33,821 bases of DNA from an uncultured Paraglaciecola sp. (GCF_937123705.1 NZ_CAKZKO010000152.1:1-33821); one strand, 5' to 3'; positions 23,875 to 31,426 are shown, counted from the first letter of the stretch. Made by a program: numbers and translations. The notes: generated from the sequence alone by a model not told the origin.

Positions 23875-24237
23875 GTGAAGACCAAGCATAACAATGTTCA
23901 ATCGGAACATATAAGCGATAGTAAGCTTATGCAAGCAGGTTTTGCTCAATGCGTATTTATAGCAATCCAAACATTAGTATTTCCTGAACTTGGTTTTTTG
24001 GGTTGCATTATTGCTGCACAGTGCGCGTTATTTCCATGGTTACTACCGATTTGCCGCCAAGCGGTAGTAACAGCAGTTGCAATGTCTCTTACTTCTATTG
24101 TAATTAGTCCGCTATTTTATTTAGTGTGCCTTCACACAATGGATAGCATTAAAGAGTTAATAAGCCCTACTGTTAACCAGTTAACTTTACACTTTGTTGA
24201 TATTTTAAAAACTTATTTGAGGGTTACACATGACTGA
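23875..24237 (+). CDS. hypothetical membrane protein (GTG start)
   Basis: The protein has 120 residues. It starts with GTG at 23875, directly after the previous stop codon, with GGGAAAG upstream. It has two to three hydrophobic segments (FAQCVFIAIQTLVFPELGFL, a second around 45-60, and AVVTAVAMSLTSIVISPLFY). Its end overlaps the next gene by 8 bases, so translation is probably coupled. I do not recognise the family. Confidence 0.6.
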   Translation: MKTKHNNVQSEHISDSKLMQAGFAQCVFIAIQTLVFPELGFLGCIIAAQCALFPWLLPICRQAVVTAVAMSLTSIVISPLFYLVCLHTMDSIKELISPTVNQLTLHFVDILKTYLRVTHD

Positions 24238-24739
24238 TATACGAGCTCCTTATGCTTACTCAATCCTGCAAGAAAAAGGTGTTTCAAAAGAAAAATTAAA
24301 TGAATTAGGCTTCAAGCGTGGCTATTGGGTAAGTCGTCAACTTGCATTAGAAGCAGCTGAAGAGTTGGGAGTAGACAAGCATGATCTTTTGATTAACAGC
24401 GATGAATTGGTTAATCAGAGGTTTAAAAGCAAGTTGAGAGGTAGTTTAACATCATATCTATTTGAGTACTCTGGTGCGTTTAGATATTCAGCATCAATCA
24501 ACCATATGCGAATTATAGGGGTGGAAAAGGTACGTGATATAGCCCTCCCCACACGAGTAATGGATGCCTTACTACTAGAAAGAACCTTACACCAAATAAT
24601 AGCTCGCTCGCGATATATGCTCACGGAGCTTAATTCAAAGTTTGCAGCGTCAGAACAAGCTGTAGTGTTCAGTGATCAGAAAGCGCCGGGCCTATTCAAA
24701 CCTAGATCACCATACAAACAAAAAACCAATGATCAATAA
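24230..24739 (+). CDS. hypothetical cytoplasmic protein
   Basis: The protein has 169 residues and no signal or membrane segment. It is rich in charged helices (LGFKRGYWVSRQLALEAAEE, and ALPTRVMDALLLERTLHQII in the second half) and ends in a basic, proline-containing tail. It overlaps the membrane-protein gene before it by 8 bases. The stop codon is 19 bp before the S49 peptidase start. The family is unknown to me; a DNA- or protein-binding role would fit but is not shown. Confidence 0.55.
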   Translation: MTDIRAPYAYSILQEKGVSKEKLNELGFKRGYWVSRQLALEAAEELGVDKHDLLINSDELVNQRFKSKLRGSLTSYLFEYSGAFRYSASINHMRIIGVEKVRDIALPTRVMDALLLERTLHQIIARSRYMLTELNSKFAASEQAVVFSDQKAPGLFKPRSPYKQKTNDQ

Positions 24740-24758
24740 AGACAAAGAGGAAACCTCA

Positions 24759-25718
24759 ATGACTGATAAAAACAATGGAATGCCGTGGGAGCGTGAGCTT
24801 TTGCGTGACTTCATGTTTACGCTCCATAAAGAGCAGGTAAAAGACAGAAGGTGGCGTATGCTTCTAAAGATCTTGCGTGCATCTGGAATTATTCTAGTTA
24901 TGTTAGTTGTATTCAAGCTTGGATCAGCAGCTAAACCATCTCCTTTTGGTGGTAACGAAGCTGCAAAGTCACATATAGCATATATCAACATTCGGGGAGA
25001 AATCTCACCAGGCGCAAGTGCTGATGCTGATAACCTTATTCCAGCAATTAAAGCTGCATTTAAAAGTGAAACATCTAAAGCAGTTGTGCTTAGAATTAAT
25101 AGCCCTGGAGGAAGTCCAGTCCAATCAGGGCGTATATACGAGGAAGTTAAATATCAAAAAGAAATCTATCCTAATAAAAAAGTATTTGCTGTCATTGGGG
25201 ATATAGGTGCCTCTGGTGGATATTACATAGCAGCAGCAGCAGATGAAATATACGCCGACCAAGCAAGCTTAGTTGGTTCTATTGGTGTTATCTCGTCAGG
25301 GTTCGGATTTACAGGGTTAATGAATAAGCTTGGAGTAGAGCGTAGAGCAATTACAGCAGGGGAAAACAAAGCACTTTTAGATCCCTTTGCACCACTAGAT
25401 GATAGCACTCGTTTGTTCTGGGAGGACGTACTTGATAGAACTCATAAACAATTTATAGCCCGAGTAAAAGAGGGGCGTGGTGAGCGATTGAAAGAAGACC
25501 CTCGTGTGTTTTCAGGGTTAATTTGGAATGGAGAGCAAGCTCTTGAAATGGGACTTATTGATGGGTTAGGAAGCATGAATACAGTTGCACGAGATGTGAT
25601 TAATGAACCTAACCTGGTTGATTACACACCTTCCCGGGATATTTTCCAAAGAATCACACAAAGCGCAAAGGTGGCCGTTTCAGCTTTTGCAAATGAACAA
25701 ACTTTTAAAATGTATTAA
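24759..25718 (+). CDS. SppA/SohB-like S49 serine peptidase, membrane-anchored
   Basis: The protein has 319 residues from ATG 24759, chosen for AAGAGG 8 bases upstream; earlier in-frame ATGs lie at 24672 and 24729 inside the previous gene. One N-terminal membrane anchor (ASGIILVMLVVFKLG) is followed by the S49 domain. The nucleophile is S152 in GDIGASGGYYIA, and the general-base lysine is K204 in GENKALLDPF. RINSPGGSP is also typical. Such peptidases cut residual signal peptides or membrane proteins. It is followed 12 bp later by a DsbA-like gene, suggesting joint envelope quality control. Confidence 0.9.
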   Translation: MTDKNNGMPWERELLRDFMFTLHKEQVKDRRWRMLLKILRASGIILVMLVVFKLGSAAKPSPFGGNEAAKSHIAYINIRGEISPGASADADNLIPAIKAAFKSETSKAVVLRINSPGGSPVQSGRIYEEVKYQKEIYPNKKVFAVIGDIGASGGYYIAAAADEIYADQASLVGSIGVISSGFGFTGLMNKLGVERRAITAGENKALLDPFAPLDDSTRLFWEDVLDRTHKQFIARVKEGRGERLKEDPRVFSGLIWNGEQALEMGLIDGLGSMNTVARDVINEPNLVDYTPSRDIFQRITQSAKVAVSAFANEQTFKMY

Positions 25719-25730
25719 CAGGACAAACTA

Positions 25731-26594
25731 ATGGCAGCTGAAAAAAAATCGACAAACTTAATGAATGTCTTTATTTGCTTAATATTAACTTTCTTAGTCG
25801 CAATTATTGGGTTTAGTATGTACTTGACTATTACTACAACAAGCAACTTATCAAGCGAGATTTCTAATCTCAGAGATGAGGTTAAGGAAACAGCAAAAGC
25901 CCAACTTACACCACAGCAGTTTCAAAGCGCCGTGGCTGAAAGCCTGGAGGCATTGGCAGAGAAAAAGCAACAGGAAAACCTAGAGGCTAAGCTTGCTCAG
26001 TACCCTTTAGCAAGCGAGGATGTACCAGAAGGAAAAAATATTTACGGTAATATAAATGCTCGATTTACAATGGTAGAGTTCTCAGATCTTGAGTGCCCAT
26101 TCTGTAAGCGATTTCATGACACCCCTAAAAAAATAGTCGAAGCAAGTAAGGGTATGGTTAATTGGCAATGGAAGCACTTACCTTTAGATTTTCATAACCC
26201 AGCAGCTAAACGCCAATCAATTGCTGCAGAATGTGTTCGAGAGCAAAAAGGTAATAAAGCATTTTGGGTTTTTCTTGATGATGTGTTTAATAAATCAAGA
26301 GGTAACGGCCAAGGTGTCGAGGATTTAGCTTCACTCGTTGCCGGTGTTGGTGCAAATGTTACTGAAGCTCAAAAGTGTATTAGTAATGGAAGCTATAACG
26401 ATAAAATTGCTGAAGACATTAAGCAAGCAACAAACAATGGGATTAACGGAACGCCGGCTACTTTCATTGTTGATAATAGTACTGGTAGAACACAGTTACT
26501 TGGAGGGGCGCAGCCTCCGCAAGCAATCATGGCAGTTATAAAAAGAATGATTGCTGAACAGGAAGAGCAAGATGCAACTGAAGCATCTGAATAA
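25731..26594 (+). CDS. DsbA-family thiol oxidoreductase, membrane-anchored
   Basis: The 287-residue protein has a membrane anchor at 12-32 rather than a cleaved signal. A coiled-coil-like stretch (about 40-90) is followed by a thioredoxin-like DsbA domain with the redox site C122-PF-C125 in SDLECPFCKRFH and cis-Pro in GTPATFIVD. It should make or reshuffle disulfide bonds in the periplasm, for example in the cysteine-rich TraH or in the secreted endonuclease at 27.1 kb. AGGA precedes ATG 25731 at 8 bases. Confidence 0.9.
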   Translation: MAAEKKSTNLMNVFICLILTFLVAIIGFSMYLTITTTSNLSSEISNLRDEVKETAKAQLTPQQFQSAVAESLEALAEKKQQENLEAKLAQYPLASEDVPEGKNIYGNINARFTMVEFSDLECPFCKRFHDTPKKIVEASKGMVNWQWKHLPLDFHNPAAKRQSIAAECVREQKGNKAFWVFLDDVFNKSRGNGQGVEDLASLVAGVGANVTEAQKCISNGSYNDKIAEDIKQATNNGINGTPATFIVDNSTGRTQLLGGAQPPQAIMAVIKRMIAEQEEQDATEASE

Positions 26595-26615
26595 ATTTAA
26601 AAGTGGAGTAGATCA

Positions 26616-26894
26616 ATGAATAAAAAAGATTTAATAAAAAGTGTTTCTGAGCAGGCTGATATCACCCTAGCTAACGCAGAGAAAGCTATAAATGCTATCA
26701 CTAATAACATAACTAATGAACTTGCTGGTGGCGGTAATGTTTCGTTAATTGGGTTTGGTGCATTCCAAGTTAAAGAACGTGCGGCACGAAATGGGCGGAA
26801 CCCTCAAACGGGTGATACAATCAAAATTGCTGCCGCAAAAATCCCAAGTTTCAAAGCCGGTAAAGCTTTAAAAGATACAGTTAACTCAAAATAA
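26616..26894 (+). CDS. HU-like DNA-binding protein
   Basis: The protein has 92 residues, the normal HU length, with the family motifs [11 protein letters not shown], the beta-arm region [12 protein letters not shown] and the C-terminal [14 protein letters not shown] bends DNA and could assist RepA at the origin or compact the plasmid. It is the last gene of the plus-strand series before palindrome copy 3. GGAG is 8 bases before ATG 26616. Confidence 0.95.
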   Translation: MNKKDLIKSVSEQADITLANAEKAINAITNNITNELAGGGNVSLIGFGAFQVKERAARNGRNPQTGDTIKIAAAKIPSFKAGKALKDTVNSK

Positions 26895-26910
26895 CCCCCA
26901 CACACAAAGC

Positions 26911-26927
26911 GCCAATTGTAAATTGGC
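26911..26927 (+). terminator. weak hairpin after the HU gene
   Basis: GCCAATT (26911-26917) pairs with AATTGGC (26921-26927) around GTA, followed by CCTATTTG. The stem is short and the T-run poor, so it is at best a weak terminator of the 22.3-26.9 kb series. Confidence 0.4.
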
Positions 26928-26951
26928 CCTATTTGATATTCGTAAAGACCA

Positions 26952-26981
26952 GTAAAAACTTTCACATGTGAAAGTTTTTAC
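26952..26981. promoter_or_regulatory. palindrome copy 3, parS-like, longest (core CTTTCACATGTGAAAG)
   Basis: A perfect 30-bp palindrome, the most extended of the four, with the 16-bp core at 26959-26974. It lies between the HU gene and the endonuclease gene, about 1.2 kb upstream of parA. Being closest to parAB and the longest, it is the best candidate for the main partition site. Confidence 0.8.
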
Positions 26982-27101
26982 ATCCCCCATAGCAGTATGC
27001 AGTCTAACAATTCAAGTTGTGATCTTAAAAAGGGAGATTAGGAGCGTGATTTTAACTACCCAAAAGCGGGATAATGTTTATTTGACTTAAAGGAGATTGA
27101 A

Positions 27102-28037
27102 ATGAGGAACTTATTATTTATATTTTTAGCATTTACGCTTAGTAGTCCAGCACTAGCTGATATTAATAGCTTCCGTGAAGCTAAGCTTAAGCTTAAGCAG
27201 GATGTTTATTTTGACCAAACTACGAAAGGAGAAGGAACATTTTATTGCGGCTGTGATTGGCGTTGGGTCGGAAAGTCGGGTGGCAGAGTAGATCTTCAAT
27301 CATGCGGGTATCAAGTTAGAGCCCAGGATAATCGTGCTAAAAGAACAGAGTACGAACACGTATTACCGGCGTGGGCCTTTGGTCACCAGCGGCAGTGTTG
27401 GCAAAATGGTGGGCGGAAAAATTGCGTTAAAACAGATTCCACATTTAGAGAAATGGAAGCAAATCCCCATAATTTAGTAATAGCGATAGGGGAGTTCAAT
27501 GCTGATAGGTCTAACTATTCGTTTGGTGAACTACCTGGAATAACAAGTTCGTATGGACAGTGCGAAGCTAAAATTGATTTTAAGCAAAGGACAGTAGAAC
27601 CAAGAAATAAAGTTAAAGGCCAAGTTGCAAGAATATATTTTTACATGCATGACAGATATAACTTAAACATGAGCCGACAACAACAACAACTTATGATGGC
27701 GTGGAATAACAAATACCCTGTAACTGAATGGGAAGTAAAGCGCGATAATAGAATTGCCAAGCTAGTTGGTCATAATAATCCCTTCGTTATAGGTGAAAAA
27801 TCTTGGACACTCGGCCACAAAAGCTCAGGTGAAGGAATAAAAACCGTTACCACCTCACATCAAAATCAATCCCCGAAAATTATCGGTAATATACGCGGGA
27901 ATAAGAACAGTAAGATATATCACCTTTCGGTAGGCTGCCCTAGCTACAACCGGGTGAGCCCTGGTAATGTAGTAAAATTCTCAACTGAATTGGAAGCAGA
28001 AAAGGCTGGATACAGAAAAGCAGGGAATTGCAGATAG
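27102..28037 (+). CDS. secreted endonuclease I (EndA/Vvn family) with C-terminal metal-binding-like extension
   Basis: The 311-residue protein has a signal peptide (LLFIFLAFTLSSPALA). The endonuclease I motifs are YEHVLPAWAFG (catalytic H86) and the downstream NPHNLVIAIGEFNADRSNY with metal-binding Asn. Paired cysteines (C49, C51, C68, C99) fit the disulfides of periplasmic nucleases. From about residue 260 there is an extra domain (KIYHLSVGCPSYNRVSPGN ... AGYRKAGNCR) resembling the Ada-like zinc modules found at the end of some secreted nucleases. It would degrade DNA outside the cytoplasm. AGGAG lies 7 bases before ATG 27102. Confidence 0.9.
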   Translation: MRNLLFIFLAFTLSSPALADINSFREAKLKLKQDVYFDQTTKGEGTFYCGCDWRWVGKSGGRVDLQSCGYQVRAQDNRAKRTEYEHVLPAWAFGHQRQCWQNGGRKNCVKTDSTFREMEANPHNLVIAIGEFNADRSNYSFGELPGITSSYGQCEAKIDFKQRTVEPRNKVKGQVARIYFYMHDRYNLNMSRQQQQLMMAWNNKYPVTEWEVKRDNRIAKLVGHNNPFVIGEKSWTLGHKSSGEGIKTVTTSHQNQSPKIIGNIRGNKNSKIYHLSVGCPSYNRVSPGNVVKFSTELEAEKAGYRKAGNCR

Positions 28038-28101
28038 CTACCAACTTCCCCTGTCCTAGACAATCAAACTTGTATGCAGCTTTGTAATGTCAATACAGGG
28101 T

Positions 28102-28107
28102 TATAAT
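28102..28107 (+). promoter_or_regulatory. -10 element of the likely parAB promoter
   Basis: A perfect TATAAT lies 90 bp before the parA start in an otherwise noncoding 160-bp gap. The -35 region is weak (around CTTTGT, 28078-28083). It is the best promoter candidate for parA-parB. Confidence 0.4.
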
Positions 28108-28197
28108 AAGGTCTTGTAGTATTATAAAATGAGCGTTAGACTTGCTTTATGCAAATGTAGGGGTTGTGCCCTTCGTAACAACTAGTGAGGTGTGTAT

Positions 28198-28983
28198 ATG
28201 GCAAAAGTGATTAGCTATGCCAACCAAAAAGGAGGCGTAGGTAAAAGCACTCTTTGTATTCAAACTGCTTTTTACCTTTCACTCAAGATGAAGAAGAAAG
28301 TGCTTGTAATTGATATGGATGGTCAGGGTAATACATCGAGCAGGCTGGCCCCAAGAGTTGTCGATGATCACGGCAACTTTGATACAATACTTTCAGGTAC
28401 TAAAACCGCCTCACTTTTCCAAGATGAGCTAGAGGCAGTTGAAGTTATTCACTGCCCTGCAGGGATGGACTTAATTCACACACCTAAAAACGACCCAGCC
28501 CTATTTGAAATGGAGGCAGTCCCACTGGATAAGGCAATGAACCCAGCTAAGAATTTAGCGAGTTTATTTGAACAATACGATTACGTGCTGATTGACTGCC
28601 CACCCAGCCTGGGTAGAAAGCTGGTGGCTGCACTTGTAATGTCTACACATGTTGTTTGCCCAGTGAAACTATCAGGGTTTGCTGTGGATGGCGTGGAGGG
28701 ACTTTTAAATACAATTATTGGTATTCGCGAAGCATACAATGCTCAGCTAGATATATTGGGTATTATTATTAATGATATGGATCGTTCAGTTAATCACGAT
28801 CGATCATTAAAGGAGCTTCAGAGTTCAGTTCCAGATTTGTTATTTAAAAATATAATTATGCATAGGCCACCACTCGATACAGCTATCACTGAAGGTATTC
28901 CAGTTTGGGAGCTTCGGTATGGGCACGTAGCAGCCAAAGAAGTTGAGTTGGTACTAAATGAACTAATGGTTAAAGTGGGATAA
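28198..28983 (+). CDS. parA: ParA partition ATPase
   Basis: The 261-residue protein has the deviant Walker A box KGGVGKST close to the N-terminus (NQKGGVGKSTLCIQ), motif A' VLVIDMDGQGNTS and Walker B YVLIDCPPS. There is no N-terminal DNA-binding extension, so it is a short ParA similar to type Ib or Soj-like proteins. I start it at ATG 28198 (GAGG 8 bases upstream) rather than GTG 28192. parB follows 4 bp later. It would form the moving gradient that spaces plasmid copies. Confidence 0.93.
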   Translation: MAKVISYANQKGGVGKSTLCIQTAFYLSLKMKKKVLVIDMDGQGNTSSRLAPRVVDDHGNFDTILSGTKTASLFQDELEAVEVIHCPAGMDLIHTPKNDPALFEMEAVPLDKAMNPAKNLASLFEQYDYVLIDCPPSLGRKLVAALVMSTHVVCPVKLSGFAVDGVEGLLNTIIGIREAYNAQLDILGIIINDMDRSVNHDRSLKELQSSVPDLLFKNIIMHRPPLDTAITEGIPVWELRYGHVAAKEVELVLNELMVKVG

Positions 28984-28987
28984 AAAT

Positions 28988-30085
28988 ATGGCTAAGTTAG
29001 GTAACTTGCAAGGTTTGTCTGACCTTGCAAAAGCAGCAACAGGCAAAAAAGGCAAAGAAGTAATTGCTATTAATATAGAAAACGTAGTGTCAAAAGAGCA
29101 AATACGTAAAAAGTTTAAAAATATTGATGAACTTGCCATTTCAATGAGGGAAGAGGGTCAACAGAGTCCTGTTATTGTTTATCCTAAAGATGAAAATGGT
29201 AAATACGTTATCCAGAAAGGAGAGCGCCGCTGGAGAGCATTGCAAGCTGCGGGTATTAAGACAATTGATATTATGGTTAACGATAAAGAGCTTTCTGAGT
29301 TAGATGAGACTGCTGGGGAGCTTATTGAGAATATTCAGCGGGATGATTTAACTCCTTTAGAAATTGCATATGCTCTCAAGGTGTTCGCTGATTCAGGCTG
29401 GAGACAAAAAGCGATTGCGCAGCGGATTGGCAAAAACGCTATCTTCGTATCAACCCACTTATCACTCCTAAAACTCCCTGCGTGTGTGCGTGAGCTTTAC
29501 GATAATGATATTTGTAGCGATACCGAAACGTTAAATAACCTTAGGTTGCTTTATGATCTAAATGAAGAGCAATGCAGCGCAGTCTGCATTAACGCGTTGG
29601 ATGAGGGTATTACTCGTAAGCAAAGTCGTGATCTATTAAATGATGCAAAGCGAATTGCAGAAGAGGCCAGCTCTAGCCAAGACAGCGATGCGGTGGAAGG
29701 TGAGGCTCAGGGCAGCACAAACATTATGAACACTTTTGAAGCCAATGATGCTGGTGAAGCCAATGATGCTGGTGAAGCCAATAATGCTGGTGAAGCCAAT
29801 AATGCTGGTGACTCTATTGCGCCGGGCCCAGGAGCTAATAATGGTAACGAAGATGCTTTACCTGCAATAGAAAAAGATAAAGGTTGGAAGCCTGTCGAAG
29901 CTAGTGAGTTGACCATTGTAGTGAACGTACTTACTGAAACAGATGTAGTTCGTGGTATCTTATTACTTGATCGAGCCTGCCAAAATCCAGAAGAGGTTTG
30001 GGTGAGGGTGGCTAATGGAAAATCAGAGAAGAAAGTTAAAGTACTAACTTCTGACATTGAAATAGTCAGTATGGGTACTTTGTAA
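28988..30085 (+). CDS. parB: ParB/KorB-like centromere-binding protein
   Basis: The 365-residue protein has the ParB N-terminal CTPase domain (QSPVIVYPKDENG, GERRWRALQAAG, ELIENIQRDDLTPLE). A helix-turn-helix region follows at about 135-170 (RQKAIAQRIGKNAIFVSTHL). A long acidic linker includes four copies of EAN(D/N)AG. The last 60 residues (from LTIVVNVLTETD) are compact and could be a KorB-like C-terminal dimer domain. It is coupled to parA. I propose that it binds the CTTTCACATGTGAAAG palindromes. Confidence 0.92.
   Translation: MAKLGNLQGLSDLAKAATGKKGKEVIAINIENVVSKEQIRKKFKNIDELAISMREEGQQSPVIVYPKDENGKYVIQKGERRWRALQAAGIKTIDIMVNDKELSELDETAGELIENIQRDDLTPLEIAYALKVFADSGWRQKAIAQRIGKNAIFVSTHLSLLKLPACVRELYDNDICSDTETLNNLRLLYDLNEEQCSAVCINALDEGITRKQSRDLLNDAKRIAEEASSSQDSDAVEGEAQGSTNIMNTFEANDAGEANDAGEANNAGEANNAGDSIAPGPGANNGNEDALPAIEKDKGWKPVEASELTIVVNVLTETDVVRGILLLDRACQNPEEVWVRVANGKSEKKVKVLTSDIEIVSMGTL
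29738..29809 (+). repeat. four 18-bp tandem repeats inside parB
   Basis: GAAGCCAATRATGCTGGT is repeated four times in frame, encoding EANDAG twice and EANNAG twice in the linker between the DNA-binding and C-terminal parts. The near identity of the copies points to recent slippage, so linker length may vary between relatives. Confidence 0.92.
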
Positions 30086-30099
30086 TTATAGGACTTACC

Positions 30100-30123
30100 T
30101 TCTGGCTCTACTTAGAGCCAGAA
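30100..30123. promoter_or_regulatory. perfect hairpin/operator between parB and the winged-helix gene
   Basis: TTCTGGCTCT (30100-30109) and AGAGCCAGAA (30114-30123) form a 10-bp stem with a 4-base loop. There is no T-run after it, so it is more likely an operator for the downstream regulator or an RNA processing or stabilising element than a terminator. Confidence 0.55.
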
Positions 30124-30137
30124 TAATGAAGGTGAAA

Positions 30138-30422
30138 ATGAGTATATCAAAAGATATGAAGCGTAAATTTGATCTCATTAACGCATTATCCCGAACAAAA
30201 AGACCAAGCCTTCACACTTTACACCAAGCTACAAAAATCCCTGAGTCAACGATAAAGCGGCAACTTGCTTCTATACGTACAGAGTTTGGCATGAGAATTT
30301 TATTTGTTAGAGAGAGTGGTGGTGAGCGAGGTACATCAGGATATTACATGCTGACAAACTGGGGGGTCATTGATCGAGATGAGTTTTTTAAGCACTACAT
30401 AAATCTAAAAACCCCTAAATAA
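30138..30422 (+). CDS. winged helix-turn-helix regulator (HTH_43-like)
   Basis: The protein has 94 residues from ATG 30138, which has GAAGG 5 bases upstream; ATG 30126 is also in frame. It reads KFDLINALSRTKRPSLHTLH, then an HTH with IPESTIKRQLASI, and ends in a beta-wing and TNWGVIDRDEF, a pattern shared with the gene at 32245. It follows parB by 52 bp and is probably cotranscribed, perhaps as the regulator of the parAB operon. Confidence 0.7.
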   Translation: MSISKDMKRKFDLINALSRTKRPSLHTLHQATKIPESTIKRQLASIRTEFGMRILFVRESGGERGTSGYYMLTNWGVIDRDEFFKHYINLKTPK

Positions 30423-30437
30423 TTAAGGGGTTTTATA
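30408..30437 (+). terminator. rho-independent terminator
   Basis: AAAACCCCT (30408-30416) pairs with AGGGGTTTT (30426-30434). The stem overlaps the end of the winged-helix gene and closes the parA-parB unit. The A-tract before it also makes it usable on the minus strand. Confidence 0.85.
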
Positions 30438-30438
30438 T

Positions 30439-30585
30439 TTAGTTATTAAGAAGCTTGTAAACCGTTTCATTTGAAACTAAAAGCAGAGCAACAATATCTT
30501 TAACCTCAATTTGTTTTTTTGATAATGTTGATAACAATGAGTCTAAAACATCATGGCCGGTGTTTTTAGCTAAATCACTAAGCAA
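30439..30585 (-). pseudogene. 3' remnant of an unidentified gene
   Basis: The minus frame is open from a stop near 30586 to a stop at 30439. It gives 48 residues that read like protein (AKNTGHDVLDSLLSTLSKKQ, ending in SNETVYKLLNN, which is helix-turn-helix-like). There is no ATG; the first possible codon is TTG. It abuts the truncated RES gene on the other strand, and both lack their N-terminal part at the same point, so a deletion probably joined two cut genes here. Confidence 0.35.
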
Positions 30586-30870
30586 TTATCTGTCACAACA
30601 ATACATATAAGCGATGAAATTAAAATAAAGCGGCTGGTGGCTAGTGAGTTACCAATTGGATGGGATGAGCATCCATACATCCCCCACACACAGCAGTTTG
30701 GTACTAAATGGCTTTCAAGTATGGATGCTGCAGTTCTGCAAGTTCCTTCTAGCCTTTGCCAAGAAGAATACAACTATATTATCAATCCAATGCATGAAGA
30801 TTCATCAAAAATTAAATGCATAGATTGTAAAGACTTTTTCTATGCTAAGCGTCTTTCCAGCAAGCTTTAA
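30574..30870 (+). pseudogene. 5'-truncated RES-domain toxin
   Basis: The C-terminal about 98 residues of a RES-family protein (NAD-degrading toxin of RES/Xre systems) remain: LPIGWDEHPYIPHTQQFGTKW, then VLQVPSSLCQEEYNYIINP.H and FFYAKRLS, all in the family order. The N-terminal half of the domain is missing. The only in-frame start is GTG 30637, in mid-domain, and no Xre-type antitoxin gene is present. It is therefore very likely inactive. Confidence 0.7.
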
Positions 30871-30929
30871 GCCATGGAAAGATTAATTTTTAAGTTGAAT
30901 TATTCAAATAATAGATAGGAGCAACCAAA

Positions 30930-31091
30930 TTGAATGAGCCACCTCTTGTACTAGTAAAAACATGGTATGAAATGCTAGTAAACTCAAGTGACAAACAGCT
31001 AACCGCTCACGCTGAAAAGATGCTTATCGGTGCTTTCGGCACACAACAAGCGGTAGCAAGCTATTTAAGAAAGCATAAACTTATAAAGTAA
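30930..31091 (+). CDS. small hypothetical protein (53 residues, TTG start)
   Basis: The start is TTG 30930 with AGGAG 8 bases upstream. The product has one compact helical region (KTWYEMLVNSSDKQLTAHAE, then MLIGAFGTQQAVASYLRKHK). No membrane segment or signal. It is followed by a clear terminator. I cannot name it, but start signal, protein-like composition and terminator together favour a real gene. Confidence 0.5.
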   Translation: MNEPPLVLVKTWYEMLVNSSDKQLTAHAEKMLIGAFGTQQAVASYLRKHKLIK

Positions 31092-31159
31092 TTCATTTCC
31101 CTAAGTCATTCCCTGTTTCCGGCTTTTCCCAGTTCAATTCGCTGGGGTGAGGAAAACAT

Positions 31160-31193
31160 AAAACCCTAATCAAATACATAAATTAGGGTTTTT
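31160..31193. terminator. bidirectional terminator between two tiny genes
   Basis: AAAACCCTAAT (31160-31170) pairs with ATTAGGGTTTT (31182-31192), with A and T tracts on either side. It serves the 30930 gene (plus) and the 31208-31351 gene (minus). A smaller hairpin CCCAG/CTGGG at 31127-31145 lies before it. Confidence 0.85.
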
Positions 31194-31207
31194 AATGTCC
31201 TGCTACA

Positions 31208-31351
31208 CTAAATGCTTCGTAATAACATATCAGTTATAAATTGAGAGCTATCCGGCATTTCTTTTTCAATGAATTTCTGACGCTTTTCTATTGGCCAGTT
31301 CATAAACTCAATAAGTAGAACTTTTTTTCTGGTAAACTGCTTAGCGCGCAT
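31208..31351 (-). CDS. small basic hypothetical protein (47 residues)
   Basis: ATG 31351 is preceded by AGGAGG at 5 bases, the best ribosome binding site in the window. The product starts MRAKQFTRKKVLLIEFMNWP and ends SSQFITDMLLRSI; it is basic at the start and helical. It is too short for usual gene finders. The gene is bracketed by a terminator downstream. It could be a regulator or toxin-like peptide; no function can be assigned. Confidence 0.55.
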   Translation of the reverse strand: MRAKQFTRKKVLLIEFMNWPIEKRQKFIEKEMPDSSQFITDMLLRSI

Positions 31352-31384
31352 ACCATCCTCCTCGTATGTTTTTGGTATGTGTAT

Positions 31385-31426
31385 AGGGCTGCAACGTTCT
31401 TCTACCTTCGTGCAGCCCTTCTTTTA
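31385..31426 (+). terminator. hairpin with T-rich tail
   Basis: AGGGCTGCA (31385-31393) pairs with TGCAGCCCT (31411-31419), followed by TCTTTTA. It lies upstream of the minus-strand small gene, so on the plus strand it may act as a terminator; no matching plus gene ends here. Confidence 0.4.

Noticed and set aside
29707..30057. 116-residue minus frame with repeated SLASPA units
   Set aside because: It is the antisense image of the EAN(D/N)AG repeats of parB, not a gene.
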